A DNA stretch of 19,174 bases, taken from positions 1 to 19,174 of the forward strand of contig NZ_CP007741.1 of the NCBI RefSeq assembly GCF_000724485.1, given 5' to 3'. The stretch's first letter is position 1, and each line of letters starts with the position of its first letter. Positions 7,107 to 16,711 of this stretch are shown here, piece by piece. Source of the DNA: Bacillus methanolicus MGA3 (lineage in GTDB: Bacteria; Bacillota; Bacilli; Bacillales; Cytobacillaceae). The translations under genes and the position numbers were made by a program. A model generated the notes under the pieces. It made no database searches. It was not told the origin of the DNA and saw nothing but the letters and a program-made list of their open reading frames with translations.

Positions 7107-7961
7107 ATGCCATTAGTTTCAATGAAGGATATGTTAAATCATGGAAAAGAAAATGGATATGCTGTTGGACAGTTTAACATCAATAATCTTGAGTTTGGTC
7201 AAGCGATTTTACAAGCTGCAGAGGAAGAGAAGTCTCCTGTTATTATCGGGGTATCTGTAGGTGCTGCTAATTACATGGGTGGATTTAAGTTAATTGTTGA
7301 TATGGTCAAATCATTAATGGATTCATATAACGTAACGGTACCAGTTGCTATTCATCTTGACCATGGTCCAAGTCTTGAGAAATGTGTACAAGCCATCCAT
7401 GCTGGATTTACATCTGTTATGATCGATGGTTCCCATCTTCCACTTGAAGAAAATATTGAATTAACAAAACGTGTGGTTGAAATAGCACATTCTGTTGGCG
7501 TATCTGTTGAGGCAGAGCTAGGTCGTATCGGTGGACAAGAAGATGATGTAGTAGCTGAATCATTTTATGCTATCCCTTCAGAATGTGAGCAATTAGTTCG
7601 TGAAACAGGAGTAGACTGCTTTGCACCTGCGTTAGGTTCTGTCCATGGTCCGTATAAAGGTGAACCAAAACTTGGTTTTGATCGGATGGAGGAAATTATG
7701 AAATTAACAGGTGTTCCTCTTGTTCTCCACGGTGGTACAGGTATTCCAACAAAAGATATTCAAAAAGCTATTTCGCTTGGTACAGCAAAAATTAACGTAA
7801 ATACAGAAAGCCAAATTGCTGCTACAAAAGCCGTTCGAGAAGTTTTAAATAACGATGCTAAGCTGTTTGATCCTCGCAAATTTTTAGCACCGGCTCGGGA
7901 AGCGATTAAAGAAACCATTAAAGGTAAAATGCGTGAATTTGGATCTTCAGGTAAAGCTTAA
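7107..7961 (+). CDS. fba: Class II fructose-bisphosphate aldolase
   Basis: A 284-residue zinc aldolase that interconverts fructose 1,6-bisphosphate with dihydroxyacetone phosphate and glyceraldehyde 3-phosphate. Class II aldolases can also join erythrose 4-phosphate to dihydroxyacetone phosphate, giving sedoheptulose 1,7-bisphosphate. The start MPLVSM and the end [10 protein letters not shown] match Bacillus FbaA. Key residues are D85 and H86 (HLDHG 83-87), E137 (EAELG), H180 ([10 protein letters not shown]) and H208 (LHGGTG). The ATG at 7107 is preferred over the in-frame GTG at 7098, because AAGGAG (7093-7098) precedes the ATG by 8 nt and overlaps the GTG. The tkt start follows 30 nt after the stop, so the two form an operon. 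It is the only methanol gene pair here without a mobile relic between. Confidence 0.94.
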   Translation: MPLVSMKDMLNHGKENGYAVGQFNINNLEFGQAILQAAEEEKSPVIIGVSVGAANYMGGFKLIVDMVKSLMDSYNVTVPVAIHLDHGPSLEKCVQAIHAGFTSVMIDGSHLPLEENIELTKRVVEIAHSVGVSVEAELGRIGGQEDDVVAESFYAIPSECEQLVRETGVDCFAPALGSVHGPYKGEPKLGFDRMEEIMKLTGVPLVLHGGTGIPTKDIQKAISLGTAKINVNTESQIAATKAVREVLNNDAKLFDPRKFLAPAREAIKETIKGKMREFGSSGKA

Positions 7962-7991
7962 TAAAAAACAGACATTATGGGAGGGGAAATC

Positions 7992-9995
7992 GTGCTCCAA
8001 CAAAAAATAGATATTGATCAGTTATCCATTCAAACTATTAGAACTCTATCAATTGATGCAATTGAAAAGGTTGGATCAGGCCATCCGGGGATGCCAATGG
8101 GGGCTGCCCCGATGGCCTATACACTTTGGACAAAATTTATGAATTACAATCCAAGCAACCCGAATTGGTTTAATCGTGACCGTTTTGTATTGTCAGCGGG
8201 ACACGGATCCATGTTATTATACAGCCTATTACATTTAACTGGTTATGATCTATCATTAGAAGATTTGAAAAACTTCCGCCAATGGGGAAGCAAAACACCT
8301 GGTCACCCTGAATTTGGCCATACACCTGGGGTTGATGCCACAACAGGTCCGTTAGGGCAAGGTATTGCCATGGCAGTTGGGATGGCGATGGCTGAAAGAC
8401 ATTTAGCGTCTAAATACAATCGTTATAAATTTAATATTATTGATCACTACACATACAGCATTTGTGGCGATGGGGACTTGATGGAAGGTGTATCTGCAGA
8501 GGCAGCTTCACTTGCAGGGCACCTTAAACTTGGTCGCTTAATTGTATTATACGATTCAAATGATATTTCTCTTGATGGCGATCTTCATATGTCATTTAGT
8601 GAGAGTGTTCAAGATCGTTTTAAAGCATACGGCTGGCAAGTACTTCGTGTTGAGGACGGCAATGATATCGATTCAATCGCAAAAGCGATAGCTGAAGCGA
8701 AAAACAACGAAGACCAACCAACATTAATTGAAGTCAAAACAATAATTGGATACGGCTCACCGAATAAAGGTGGAAAGTCTGATGCGCACGGCTCACCACT
8801 TGGAAAAGAGGAAATAAAGCTTGTAAAAGAACATTACAACTGGAAATATGATGAGGATTTTTATATCCCTGAAGAAGTAAAAGAATATTTTAGAGAATTA
8901 AAAGAAGCAGCAGAGAAGAAGGAACAAGCATGGAATGAGTTGTTCGCACAATATAAAGAAGCATATCCAGCACTTGCAAAGGAATTAGAACAAGCGATTA
9001 ATGGTGAACTACCAGAAGGCTGGGATGCTGATGTTCCTGTTTACCGTGTCGGAGAAGATAAACTTGCTACTCGTTCTTCCAGTGGTGCAGTGTTAAATGC
9101 TCTAGCGAAAAATGTTCCGCAACTACTTGGCGGTTCTGCGGATTTAGCTTCATCTAATAAAACGCTACTAAAAGGGGAAGCAAATTTCAGCGCTACAGAT
9201 TATAGCGGACGTAATATTTGGTTTGGTGTTCGTGAATTTGGAATGGGTGCTGCTGTCAACGGAATGGCCCTACACGGTGGTGTAAAAGTATTTGGAGCAA
9301 CATTCTTTGTATTCTCTGATTATTTACGTCCGGCCATTCGTCTCTCAGCATTAATGAAACTACCAGTTATTTATGTCTTTACACATGATAGCGTTGCTGT
9401 AGGTGAAGATGGACCAACACATGAACCAATTGAACAATTGGCATCCTTACGTGCAATGCCTGGTATCTCTACAATTCGCCCGGCTGATGGCAATGAGACA
9501 GCTGCAGCTTGGAAGTTGGCGTTAGAAAGTAAAGACGAACCAACAGCTCTTATCCTCTCACGTCAAGACTTACCAACACTTGTTGATTCTGAAAAAGCGT
9601 ATGAGGGTGTTAAAAAAGGTGCATATGTGATCTCTGAAGCAAAAGGTGAAGTTGCTGGTTTGTTATTAGCATCTGGTTCTGAAGTTGCTTTAGCTGTTGA
9701 AGCACAAGCAGCGCTGGAAAAGGAAGGTATTTATGTTTCAGTTGTTAGTATGCCTAGCTGGGATCGTTTTGAAAAACAATCTGATGCATACAAAGAAAGT
9801 GTACTTCCAAAAAACGTAAAAGCACGTCTTGGTATTGAAATGGGGGCTTCCTTAGGTTGGAGTAAATATGTTGGTGATAACGGTAACGTCCTCGCCATTG
9901 ATCAATTTGGATCCTCAGCACCAGGAGATAAAATAATTGAAGAATACGGTTTTACAGTCGAAAATGTCGTTTCTCATTTTAAAAAGCTTCTCTAA
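7992..9995 (+). CDS. tkt: Transketolase
   Basis: A 667-residue thiamine-diphosphate enzyme that moves two-carbon ketol units between sugar phosphates, making xylulose 5-phosphate in the RuMP cycle. The N-terminal TPP half has [10 protein letters not shown] (H31), the cofactor motif GDG at 159-161 and its closing asparagine at N190. The middle domain has the catalytic glutamate E415 in [15 protein letters not shown] and the loop [19 protein letters not shown]. The C-terminal domain follows to KKLL. The GTG at 7992 is chosen over the in-frame ATG at 7977 because GGGAGGGG (7979-7986) lies correctly before it and overlaps the ATG; the resulting length equals that of B. subtilis Tkt. It is co-transcribed with fba. 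Confidence 0.94.
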   Translation: MLQQKIDIDQLSIQTIRTLSIDAIEKVGSGHPGMPMGAAPMAYTLWTKFMNYNPSNPNWFNRDRFVLSAGHGSMLLYSLLHLTGYDLSLEDLKNFRQWGSKTPGHPEFGHTPGVDATTGPLGQGIAMAVGMAMAERHLASKYNRYKFNIIDHYTYSICGDGDLMEGVSAEAASLAGHLKLGRLIVLYDSNDISLDGDLHMSFSESVQDRFKAYGWQVLRVEDGNDIDSIAKAIAEAKNNEDQPTLIEVKTIIGYGSPNKGGKSDAHGSPLGKEEIKLVKEHYNWKYDEDFYIPEEVKEYFRELKEAAEKKEQAWNELFAQYKEAYPALAKELEQAINGELPEGWDADVPVYRVGEDKLATRSSSGAVLNALAKNVPQLLGGSADLASSNKTLLKGEANFSATDYSGRNIWFGVREFGMGAAVNGMALHGGVKVFGATFFVFSDYLRPAIRLSALMKLPVIYVFTHDSVAVGEDGPTHEPIEQLASLRAMPGISTIRPADGNETAAAWKLALESKDEPTALILSRQDLPTLVDSEKAYEGVKKGAYVISEAKGEVAGLLLASGSEVALAVEAQAALEKEGIYVSVVSMPSWDRFEKQSDAYKESVLPKNVKARLGIEMGASLGWSKYVGDNGNVLAIDQFGSSAPGDKIIEEYGFTVENVVSHFKKLL

Positions 9996-10080
9996 AAGTC
10001 TTGCCCTTGTTTAATCGGCTGTTTTGGCACTGGAGATCTTGTACAGGAATAGTTCATAATTTCTGAAAGCAAGCTCCGAT
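9996..10080. other. Gap after tkt
   Basis: No clear terminator hairpin is seen after the tkt stop, and no small gene. The ISL3 relic begins soon after. Confidence 0.3.
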
Positions 10081-10084
10081 AGTG

Positions 10085-10500
10085 TTTAGCATTTTTTTGA
10101 ATAAATCCACAGAAGAGTTCAAGACGGCACTTTCCTCTCAAACGAAATCAAAGCAAACGGTACAATGTGCGCAACTTTTGATGTAGGAAAATGGCCTGTG
10201 CCAATTCTGAATTGGTCTCTCACCAATTTTTTAGCCGTTCTTATTCTTCTGTGAAATCCTCACAAAGTGTTTTACAAACAACTTCCTATCTTGTTTTAAA
10301 GCAGCGAGTGACTGTTCTTTACTGAACTTCACCTGAACCTACTTGCGAACCTCTTCCAACGCTTTGATGAACGATTGAATCATCATGGAACTCATCAATG
10401 ATCACTAACACAATGCGGTAAGGCGGTTTCAATCGCTGTTTTGTATGCTTTCCACATATTGATCACAATTCGATGAGGCGTTCAGGATGAGATATTGTTT
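10085..10500 (-). pseudogene. Decayed ISL3-family transposase fragment
   Basis: On the - strand, shifting frames give MWKAYKTAIETALPHC, then a piece resembling VIIDEFH, then IQSFIKALEEVRK and VQVKFSKEQSLAALKQDRKL. This order matches the DDE core of ISL3 transposases (D-M-W-x-x-Y, VIDRFHV, ALDEVRR). Several stops and shifts break it. Downstream, toward tkt, the similarity fades. Assigned from remembered family motifs, so the boundaries are rough. Confidence 0.6.
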
Positions 10501-10549
10501 CAAGATCTCAATAACGTCCTCTTTTTTTTTCTGTTTTTGTTCTGTTTTT

Positions 10550-10605
10550 CTTTTTCAACTTCTTTTTCTCAAACTTGAAAAAGTAAACAAACAAGAGATT
10601 ATTAT
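10550..10605 (+). promoter_or_regulatory. Candidate pfk promoter with overlapping inverted repeat
   Basis: TTGAAA (10575-10580) and TATTAT (10600-10605, 19-nt spacer) form a weak sigma-A-type promoter. The -35 lies in one arm of a perfect 9-bp inverted repeat, CTTTTTCAA (10550-10558) and TTGAAAAAG (10575-10583), so a bound regulator would block it. A T-rich tract precedes it. Confidence 0.4.
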
Positions 10606-10627
10606 CAGAAAATTCGTTCATTTATAG

Positions 10628-11617
<990 letters not shown>

Positions 11618-11636
11618 TAGGAACACAAAATAAAAA

Positions 11637-11680
11637 ATTCAAATAGCTCCCTCAGATATTGATTCTGGGGAGTTTTGAAT
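11637..11680 (+). terminator. Imperfect hairpin after pfk, probable terminator
   Basis: ATTCAAA and TTTTGAAT flank a CTCCC/GGGAG stem with a CAGA/TCTG inner part. It starts 20 nt after the pfk stop, and the T run lies within the right arm. Convergent with the HPP gene, so it may serve either side. Confidence 0.5.
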
Positions 11681-11897
11681 GATTCCGATAGCCGTAATGA
11701 CAACCTGGAAGCTCTTCGAACATGTCTCATAACTCCAAAACAAAAACCCAGTTTCAGTATCAGAAAAAGCTGCCTTGTGCAAGACAGCGTATTTTTGCTG
11801 CAGACATATATTAAAAGGCTATTGAATAATAGATAATGGGAGAGTTTCATGGAAATTAGGTAAAAGGTACGAAAAAGAATTTTAGTAGTAATGAGTT
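11681..11897. other. Gap between pfk and the HPP gene
   Basis: A 30-residue + strand frame at 11722-11814 (MSHNSKTKTQFQYQKK...) lacks a ribosome site and is not recognised. It may be a mobile-element remnant. Nothing else is visible. Confidence 0.25.
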
Positions 11898-12494
11898 TTA
11901 TATCCAGGAAATCGGATATGCTCTATTTTCACGTAAATTATTGATTAATACCGCTATTAAGACAATGACTATTGAGCCAATTAATACTGTAGTAATTAGG
12001 TAACTCCATTTGTAAGCTCCAAGTATCACAACAATTGGATCTGCCACAGCAGGCGGATGAGTTGTTTTTGTCATCATCATGATTGCTATAGCTAATCCTA
12101 CTCCTAAAGCGATAGTCCATGGTTGATTTCCTAAAAAATGGTAAACTATTAAACCTACAAGCGTAGAAATGAAATGTCCACCTATAATATTCCTCGGCTG
12201 AGATAAAGGACCGTCCCATACACTAAATGCTAACATACAACTTCCTCCAAATGGGGCCATTAACAAAGTTGCCGGCGTGATCTTTGTTAAAACTGCCAGA
12301 ACAAAAATAGTAATAAATCCTCCAATTAGTTCAGTCATTGCATCCTTTATATTTGCTTTTAAAGGACTTTTTCCCTTCCCCTTCATTTTATCCCAATAAT
12401 TAGGACGAGATGAATATAATACCTCCTCCTCCTTTTTAAGCGCTACAGCATTTCCGGATCTCATCTGAACAATCTTCCTTACTTTTTGTTCCAT
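11898..12494 (-). CDS. HPP-family integral membrane protein
   Basis: A 198-residue membrane protein of the HPP family. Its signature is TTHPPAVADP, with HPP at residues 146-148, plus APFGGSCMLAFSVWDGPLSQPRNIIGGH at 80-107. Hydrophobic segments lie at about 54-70, 74-91, 104-120, 126-142 and 165-186, after a basic cytoplasmic N-terminus. Plant members transport nitrite into chloroplasts; bacterial members are largely uncharacterised, so the substrate here is unknown. The ribosome site is weak (AGGAT 5-6 nt before the ATG). The IS200/IS605 end lies within about 30 bp upstream, so the native promoter has probably been displaced. The gene converges on pfk. Confidence 0.8.
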   Translation of the reverse strand: MEQKVRKIVQMRSGNAVALKKEEEVLYSSRPNYWDKMKGKGKSPLKANIKDAMTELIGGFITIFVLAVLTKITPATLLMAPFGGSCMLAFSVWDGPLSQPRNIIGGHFISTLVGLIVYHFLGNQPWTIALGVGLAIAIMMMTKTTHPPAVADPIVVILGAYKWSYLITTVLIGSIVIVLIAVLINNLRENRAYPISWI

Positions 12495-12632
12495 ATTATC
12501 CTAATTCACCAACCTTTTACGTGAACTACCCGCCACCTACGCTTCGCTTAGAGGTGGGGGCTTCTAAGGTAATCATACCTAACGGTACGAAATTGACTTA
12601 GCTATCGAGCCTGTTCCATGCTCTGTATATGA

Positions 12633-13123
12633 TTATACTAATAGTCGAAGTCCTTCGTTTCTAATGTTGAGCGAAGCATTCCAATCCCTGTCTTTCACAA
12701 CCCCACATTCGCATTGGAATACACGTTCGGAAAGAGACAACTGCTCTTTTACTTGACTACAATTATGTTTCCATTGACTACATTGGTTGTATACGACTGT
12801 CTTGCCTTCCGGCTTTTGAACTTTGGAAATTCAGCACGACCAGAGAAAAAGTTTTTGAATGCCTTTTGCAAATTGATTTGAACGTTTGCCAACGCAAGGC
12901 TGTCTACTTCTTTAAGCCATGGAAATTCCCTTTTGTATTTAGCAGGAGTCGGGAATTTTTGCTTTTTCAAGGCTTCCTTGTCGTCCTTGAATTTCTTATA
13001 TATTTCCTTTTGTTCAGCCAGCATTTGGTTGTAAGCAAATCGGACACAACCGAAGGTTTTTGCAAAAAGCTGTTCCTGCTCTTTTGTTGGGTATAGACGG
13101 AACTTATATGCTTTATTTGCCAT
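12633..13123 (-). pseudogene. TnpB with large internal deletion
   Basis: The N-terminal part, beginning MANKAYKFRLYPTKEQEQLF and running to about residue 123 (QSYTTNVVNGNIIVVK), is intact TnpB. The reading then jumps. In another frame, at 12633-12750, appears the C-terminal end SLSERVFQCECGVVKDRDWN, then NIRNEGLRLLV and a stop. This end carries part of the zinc finger and the last RuvC aspartate region. About 200 residues, including the main RuvC nuclease residues, are missing. An intact TnpB is an RNA-guided nuclease using an RNA from the element's right end; this one cannot be active. Confidence 0.85.
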
Positions 13124-13129
13124 ATCAAA

Positions 13130-13474
13130 TCACTTCATCCCTTGATTTTCTATATATTTCTTTATTACTTCTAAAAGTGAACCGCCTGTTGTAAGTAAGC
13201 AAAAACTCCTTGACCAAAAATGCTCTTTCCAAAGCTTCCTTTTCACTTGTGGAAAATGCTTTTTGATCAGTCGAGAACTTGCACTTTTATAAGCATTGAT
13301 AAACTTTGATAATTCACTATTCGGATACGCTTTGAACAAAATATGTACATGGTCCATATCGTGATTCCATTCAACTAAGGAAATGTTGTAATTTTTACCT
13401 AATCGAACAAACATATCTTTTGCATAATCCGATATTGTGTCATCCATCACTTTTCTGCGATATTTCACAACCAA
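13130..13474 (-). CDS. tnpA: TnpA (Y1 HUH transposase) of IS200/IS605 family, probably N-truncated
   Basis: A 114-residue frame whose HUH motif HVH lies at residues 42-44 (DMDHVHILF), with the catalytic tyrosine Y107 in VIKKYIENQG. Family members cut and rejoin single strands at the hairpin ends. Intact relatives carry about 15-18 more residues before VVKYRRKV, the first core strand. Here the upstream sequence reads in shifted frames, and only TTG or GTG starts remain. It may thus be inactive. It lies 6 nt upstream of the tnpB remnant, the usual order. Confidence 0.78.
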   Translation of the reverse strand: MVVKYRRKVMDDTISDYAKDMFVRLGKNYNISLVEWNHDMDHVHILFKAYPNSELSKFINAYKSASSRLIKKHFPQVKRKLWKEHFWSRSFCLLTTGGSLLEVIKKYIENQGMK

Positions 13475-13668
13475 AATATCACGGCATATGATAAAGTAAC
13501 GCCTTTAGGCTACGTCTAACCGAAACTCATCTCCCACTTTCACTAGCGCTATCGCACCTTCACGTTTAGAAGTGGGAGACTTCTTTCGAAAGAAAGTTAA
13601 ATTGAATGGTGCTTAAACAAACCGTTTGAATAACTTGAATTTTCAGAAAATTAAAGACCGATTTATGA

Positions 13669-13688
13669 GGCCATGAGTGGCCCCTTTT
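13669..13688. terminator. Small GC hairpin followed by T run
   Basis: GGCCA and TGGCC flank a 4-nt loop and are followed by CCTTTT. Short but GC-rich. It lies between the two TnpB relics and may end + strand transcription. Confidence 0.4.
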
Positions 13689-13724
13689 ATATGTAAACAG
13701 AGCTCTTTTAAATTCCTCTAAATG

Positions 13725-13958
13725 GCAAATCAACTAAAAAGCAGTCTTTTTGAACACATGAAAGCACAAGTTTTCCTACAATTTCATGTATGTGAATCCT
13801 GCCTACACAAGTCAGACATGTCCAAAATGCTCCGAAAAAATAAAGCACAAGACCGTAGGTATAAATGTCAGTGCGAGTTTGAAACTCATCGGGATAGAGT
13901 CGGTGCGATGAATATTCGATACGCACCTGTGATTGATGGTAACAGTCAATCAGCCTAA
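13725..13958 (+). pseudogene. C-terminal relic of a second, different TnpB
   Basis: On the + strand, VNPAYTSQTCPKCSEK runs to a six-A tract at 13835-13840. A one-base shift there leads into NKAQDRRYKCQCEFETHRDR and then VGAMNIRYAPVIDGNSQSA. This is the TnpB zinc-finger end (CPKC...CQC) with the HRD...NI motif. The upstream part (13725-13780) has stops. It differs from the 12633-13123 copy in sequence and strand, so it comes from another insertion. The residue G of CGFE is E here, another sign of decay. Confidence 0.75.
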
Positions 13959-14050
13959 GATGCTATATGTACTATCTTAAGGAGGGTGATGGTACACCCT
14001 AAACTTGAGGTCATACTTCGATAGCAAAAATGCTCGTCGATTTAATCACT

Positions 14051-14090
14051 CAAGAATCCCATCAGCTTTAGCCGTGGGAGTGTCAATAAT
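14051..14090 (+). mobile_element. Right-end hairpin of an IS605/IS1341-type element
   Basis: AATCCCATC, a CAGCTTTAGCC loop and GTGGGAGTGTCAA have the form typical of the right end of tnpB-bearing elements (TCCCA 14057-14061 with TGGGA 14075-14079). It lies about 95 bp after the second TnpB relic, in the expected orientation. It ends close to the 3' end of rpe. Confidence 0.65.
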
Positions 14091-14106
14091 ACACACGACT
14101 TCATTT

Positions 14107-14751
14107 TCAATTTCTAATTTTTGCAATGGCTTGACTTCTATCCTCTTGATTATATATGGCTGAACCTGCAACAAGGACATTGGCTCCTGCTTCTACGCAA
14201 AGTTTAGCCGTTTCAGGATTTACTCCACCGTCTACTTCAATTTCAACCTGCAAATTTTTCTCTTTTACGATGTTAGCAACTTGTTTTATTTTAGGTAGGA
14301 CAGAATGAATGAATGATTGTCCCCCAAAGCCAGGATTAACCGTCATAAGCAATACAAGATCAACATCCTCTATTACATGTTCAATCATTGAAACGGGAGT
14401 ATGAGGGTTTAATACCACTCCAGCTTTTATACCTTCAGATTTAATATATTGAATGGTTCTGTGCAAATGAGTACAAGCTTCAACATGGACAGATAATATA
14501 TCAGCACCTGCTTTGGCAAACGTCCCAATGTATTGATCTGGATTTTCTATCATTAAATGAACATCTAAAGGTAAGTTTGTGACAGGTCTAATTGCCTCGA
14601 CAATTAATGGGCCAATTGTTATATTTGGCACAAAATGACCATCCATGACATCAACATGAATGTAATCGGCTCCGCCCCGTTCAACATCTTTTATTTCTTC
14701 TTCAAGTCGTGCAAAATTAGCTGAAAGAATAGAAGGTGCAATCTTGATCAT
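14107..14751 (-). CDS. rpe: Ribulose-phosphate 3-epimerase
   Basis: A 214-residue TIM-barrel enzyme that interconverts xylulose 5-phosphate and ribulose 5-phosphate, the last step regenerating the formaldehyde acceptor. Motifs are APSILSANF (5-13, S10), the metal and acid residues H32 and D34 in [14 protein letters not shown]65 in [15 protein letters not shown] (136-145) and D174 in EVDGGV. The length is that of Bacillus Rpe. The start has GAGGT about 8 nt upstream. It is the only methanol-cycle gene on the - strand, separated from the others by an HPP gene and two IS605-type relics, so it was probably acquired or inverted separately. Confidence 0.93.
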   Translation of the reverse strand: MIKIAPSILSANFARLEEEIKDVERGGADYIHVDVMDGHFVPNITIGPLIVEAIRPVTNLPLDVHLMIENPDQYIGTFAKAGADILSVHVEACTHLHRTIQYIKSEGIKAGVVLNPHTPVSMIEHVIEDVDLVLLMTVNPGFGGQSFIHSVLPKIKQVANIVKEKNLQVEIEVDGGVNPETAKLCVEAGANVLVAGSAIYNQEDRSQAIAKIRN

Positions 14752-14792
14752 AACTTAATACCTCGGCTTTCTTTTATGAATTTTCCTGCATA

Positions 14793-14900
14793 TTAATATC
14801 CTTTTTCTACAGCTGCATCTCGAAAAAGTGTCTCTATCATGTTCCAATCTTCAGGATCTCTTCCAACCATGTAAAAAGTCCGTTCAAACACCTTTATTTC
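14793..14900 (-). CDS. Short unrecognised frame just upstream of rpe
   Basis: An ATG at 14868-14870 gives 25 residues (MVGRDPEDWNMIETLFRDAA then VEKGY). The frame is open further upstream (KVFERTFY). Amino-acid use looks like a real protein's C-terminus rather than chance. The stop is 41 nt before rpe, in the same direction. It may be the tail of a gene that once preceded rpe, or a small leader gene. No family is recognised. Confidence 0.35.
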   Translation of the reverse strand, partial: EIKVFERTFYMVGRDPEDWNMIETLFRDAAVEKGY

Positions 14901-15033
14901 TTATGGTGATAATTATTCATATAATTATAAGTATAATACCTATAGCTTTTATTTGTAAGTACGCACTTTTTTGATATATAGTATTTGAAAATACACTACT
15001 ATTACTAGGAAGCAAAAAATCTTATTATATTCT

Positions 15034-15585
15034 TTAAAGTCTTTTTGAAAACAATCTCGCAAAAAATCCTTTTTTCTCTTTGGACGTACTCGCCTCAAGC
15101 AAAGCTTGCCGTTGTTCTTGAAGCGACCGAATGGATTGTATAATCATTTGATCTCTTTTCTCTAAACGCTCGTCAATATATGCTTGTTGTTCCCTCACGA
15201 GTTGCTTTAGTTCCTGTATTTCCTTCAATAACGCATCATATTTCTTATCAATACGATCTATATTAAGAACTTCTTCTTCTTCTTCTTTTGCTTCACTTTT
15301 TACAGGTGTAGCGACTTCCGATTCATTTTGTATCGTATCAACTGGATTTTGTTTTCGTTGATTTATAAGTGTAGACGCAATATGGACAATATTCATGCCC
15401 GATTCGTTTGACATTTGCTTCATTTGTTGGAGTATTTCGATATCCTCATCAACGAATATCCGAAAGCCATTTTCATTTCTAGTAAATACGTACCCTTCCT
15501 TTTCGAGAGCTTGAGCATACTTCCGTACAGTTGGAGTCGCTATGCCCACAATATTGGATATATCTTTCGTAGAGTATTCCTTCAT
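15034..15585 (-). CDS. MerR-type DNA-binding coiled-coil protein (RacA-like layout)
   Basis: A 183-residue protein. Residues 1-70 are a MerR-like winged helix (YSTKDISNIVGIATPTVRKYAQALEKEGYVF). Residues 80-108 are an acidic linker. Residues about 110-165 form a coiled coil (DKKYDALLKEIQELKQLVREQQAYI). The last 13 residues, KKGFFARLFSKRL, look like an amphipathic membrane-binding helix. Similar proteins are common on Bacillus plasmids. The layout recalls RacA, which ties chromosomes to the cell pole. A role tethering or segregating the plasmid is inference; plain transcription factor is the alternative. The ATG at 15583-15585 is preferred over one 24 nt upstream, because GGGAGGGGAGG lies between them. 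It is downstream of the recombinase on the same strand. Confidence 0.75.
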   Translation of the reverse strand: MKEYSTKDISNIVGIATPTVRKYAQALEKEGYVFTRNENGFRIFVDEDIEILQQMKQMSNESGMNIVHIASTLINQRKQNPVDTIQNESEVATPVKSEAKEEEEEVLNIDRIDKKYDALLKEIQELKQLVREQQAYIDERLEKRDQMIIQSIRSLQEQRQALLEASTSKEKKGFFARLFSKRL

Positions 15586-15693
15586 TCTTCCTCCCCTCCC
15601 ATATGACACGTATTCGATATCAAGCCTATCAAATCCTTTATAAGCAATTCCATCTAAAATCCAATAGGAAAAAAGAAAGTGTTATTCCCTCCT

Positions 15694-16548
15694 TTATAAT
15701 TGATTCATTTTTTGAATAAGTTCATCTTTTGTCGGATTTGTATATAAGAGCGTCGTGTGAATATTGGAATGCCCCGCCTGATTCGCTACTTCATGAACAC
15801 TCAATCCTCTGCTAATCGCATGGGAACAAAAAAAATGCCGTAAATCATGCGGAGTAATGTCTTTACCGATAGGTTCCGAATACTCTTTAAACAGTTTATT
15901 GATCGTTGTGCGGTTTAAAGGTTGATTACGATTACTAACAAAGAGAAAATCATGCTCGATTCCTTTTTCTTTTCGCTCCTTTAACCATGACTGAAGAGCA
16001 GCTTTTACTTTGTCATTCATAAATACAACTCGAAACTTATCTCCCTTGCCACTTCGAACGGTGATTTCTCTAGAAACTAGGTTGAAATCCTGCATTTTTA
16101 AATTCAATGCCTCAGAAATTCGCAACCCAGCATAAGCCAAAAGAGTAACCAATGCATAATTTCGTTTGTTTCCACTATCTAATACCAACTGTCGGAACTT
16201 CTCGACGTCCTTTAGTTTCACCTTGGCCAACGAAGCATATTGTTGCTGCGCCTTCATGTAATCCTTTTTCGTTAAGACCATATCCTGTTGAACATTCGTT
16301 TCTACTAAAAATTCATTGAATTTAACCAACGCATTCAGTTTCGTGTTAATAGTTTTTGGTTTTGCATTTTTTACGGTTCGAAGAAAAGAAATGTATTCTT
16401 TTACGTTTTCACGATGCAACTTTGTAAACTCTACATCTTTTGATTCACTGAACCACTTTAAAAAACCGCTAACAGACTGGATATACCCTTTTATTGTATT
16501 TTCACTTTTTCCTTCTTCCAGTAAATACCTTTCGAATTCATCAATCAT
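15694..16548 (-). CDS. XerC/D-like tyrosine recombinase
   Basis: A 284-residue site-specific recombinase. The SAM-like N-terminal domain is at about 1-85 (FERYLLEEGKSENTIKGYIQ) and the catalytic domain at about 108-284. All catalytic residues are present: R143 (AGLRISEAL), K168 (SGKGDKFR), H234 and R237 (PHDLRHFF), H260 (AGHSNIHTT) and the nucleophile Y269 (LLYTNP). The length fits Xer-type resolvases. AAGGAG lies 8 nt before the ATG. On a low-copy plasmid the likely job is resolving multimers before partition. The 20-bp repeats directly upstream (16565-16663) are candidate binding or crossover sites. Integration of a mobile element is the alternative. Confidence 0.9.
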   Translation of the reverse strand: MIDEFERYLLEEGKSENTIKGYIQSVSGFLKWFSESKDVEFTKLHRENVKEYISFLRTVKNAKPKTINTKLNALVKFNEFLVETNVQQDMVLTKKDYMKAQQQYASLAKVKLKDVEKFRQLVLDSGNKRNYALVTLLAYAGLRISEALNLKMQDFNLVSREITVRSGKGDKFRVVFMNDKVKAALQSWLKERKEKGIEHDFLFVSNRNQPLNRTTINKLFKEYSEPIGKDITPHDLRHFFCSHAISRGLSVHEVANQAGHSNIHTTLLYTNPTKDELIQKMNQL

Positions 16549-16564
16549 TTTTTCGACTCCTTTT

Positions 16565-16663
16565 ATAAACTATGTTGAATTTATTTTTTAGACTCTCTCA
16601 ATAAACTATGTTGAATTTATAATCTAAAGAATACCATTCCCATCGATAAAATACAACATAGTT
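16565..16663. repeat. Two 20-bp direct repeats and an inverted copy next to the recombinase gene
   Basis: ATAAACTATGTTGAATTTAT occurs exactly at 16565-16584 and 16601-16620 (36-bp period). CAACATAGTT at 16654-16663 is an exact inverted copy of its AACTATGTTG core. The array starts 17 bp upstream of the recombinase ATG. This suits a recombination site with accessory sites, or an operator controlling the gene. Confidence 0.75.
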
Positions 16664-16711
16664 TTCATTATGTCGAAAAATAAAAACGACTCGATTAAAA
16701 ATCCGTTTGGT

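Larger units (their letters stand above)
12525..13590 (-). mobile_element. IS200/IS605-family element with internally deleted tnpB
   Basis: The element is bounded by subterminal hairpins: CCACCT (12533-12538) with AGGTGG (12552-12557) at the right end, and CTCCCACTT (13531-13539) with AAGTGGGAG (13570-13578) at the left end. Inside are tnpA and tnpB in tandem on the - strand. At about 1.07 kb it is much shorter than intact relatives because tnpB has lost its middle. No target duplication is expected for this family. Exact cleavage sites cannot be fixed by eye. Confidence 0.8.

Noticed and set aside
7977..7991. ATG start for transketolase at 7977
   Set aside because: It has no ribosome site and is embedded in the GGGAGGGG that serves the GTG at 7992.
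11938..12219. 93-residue frame inside the HPP gene
   Set aside because: Same-strand shadow of the HPP reading frame; composition (Ser, Asn, Cys rich) is unlike a real protein.
13708..13926. 72-residue - strand frame
   Set aside because: Antisense to the TnpB C-terminal relic; no family features.
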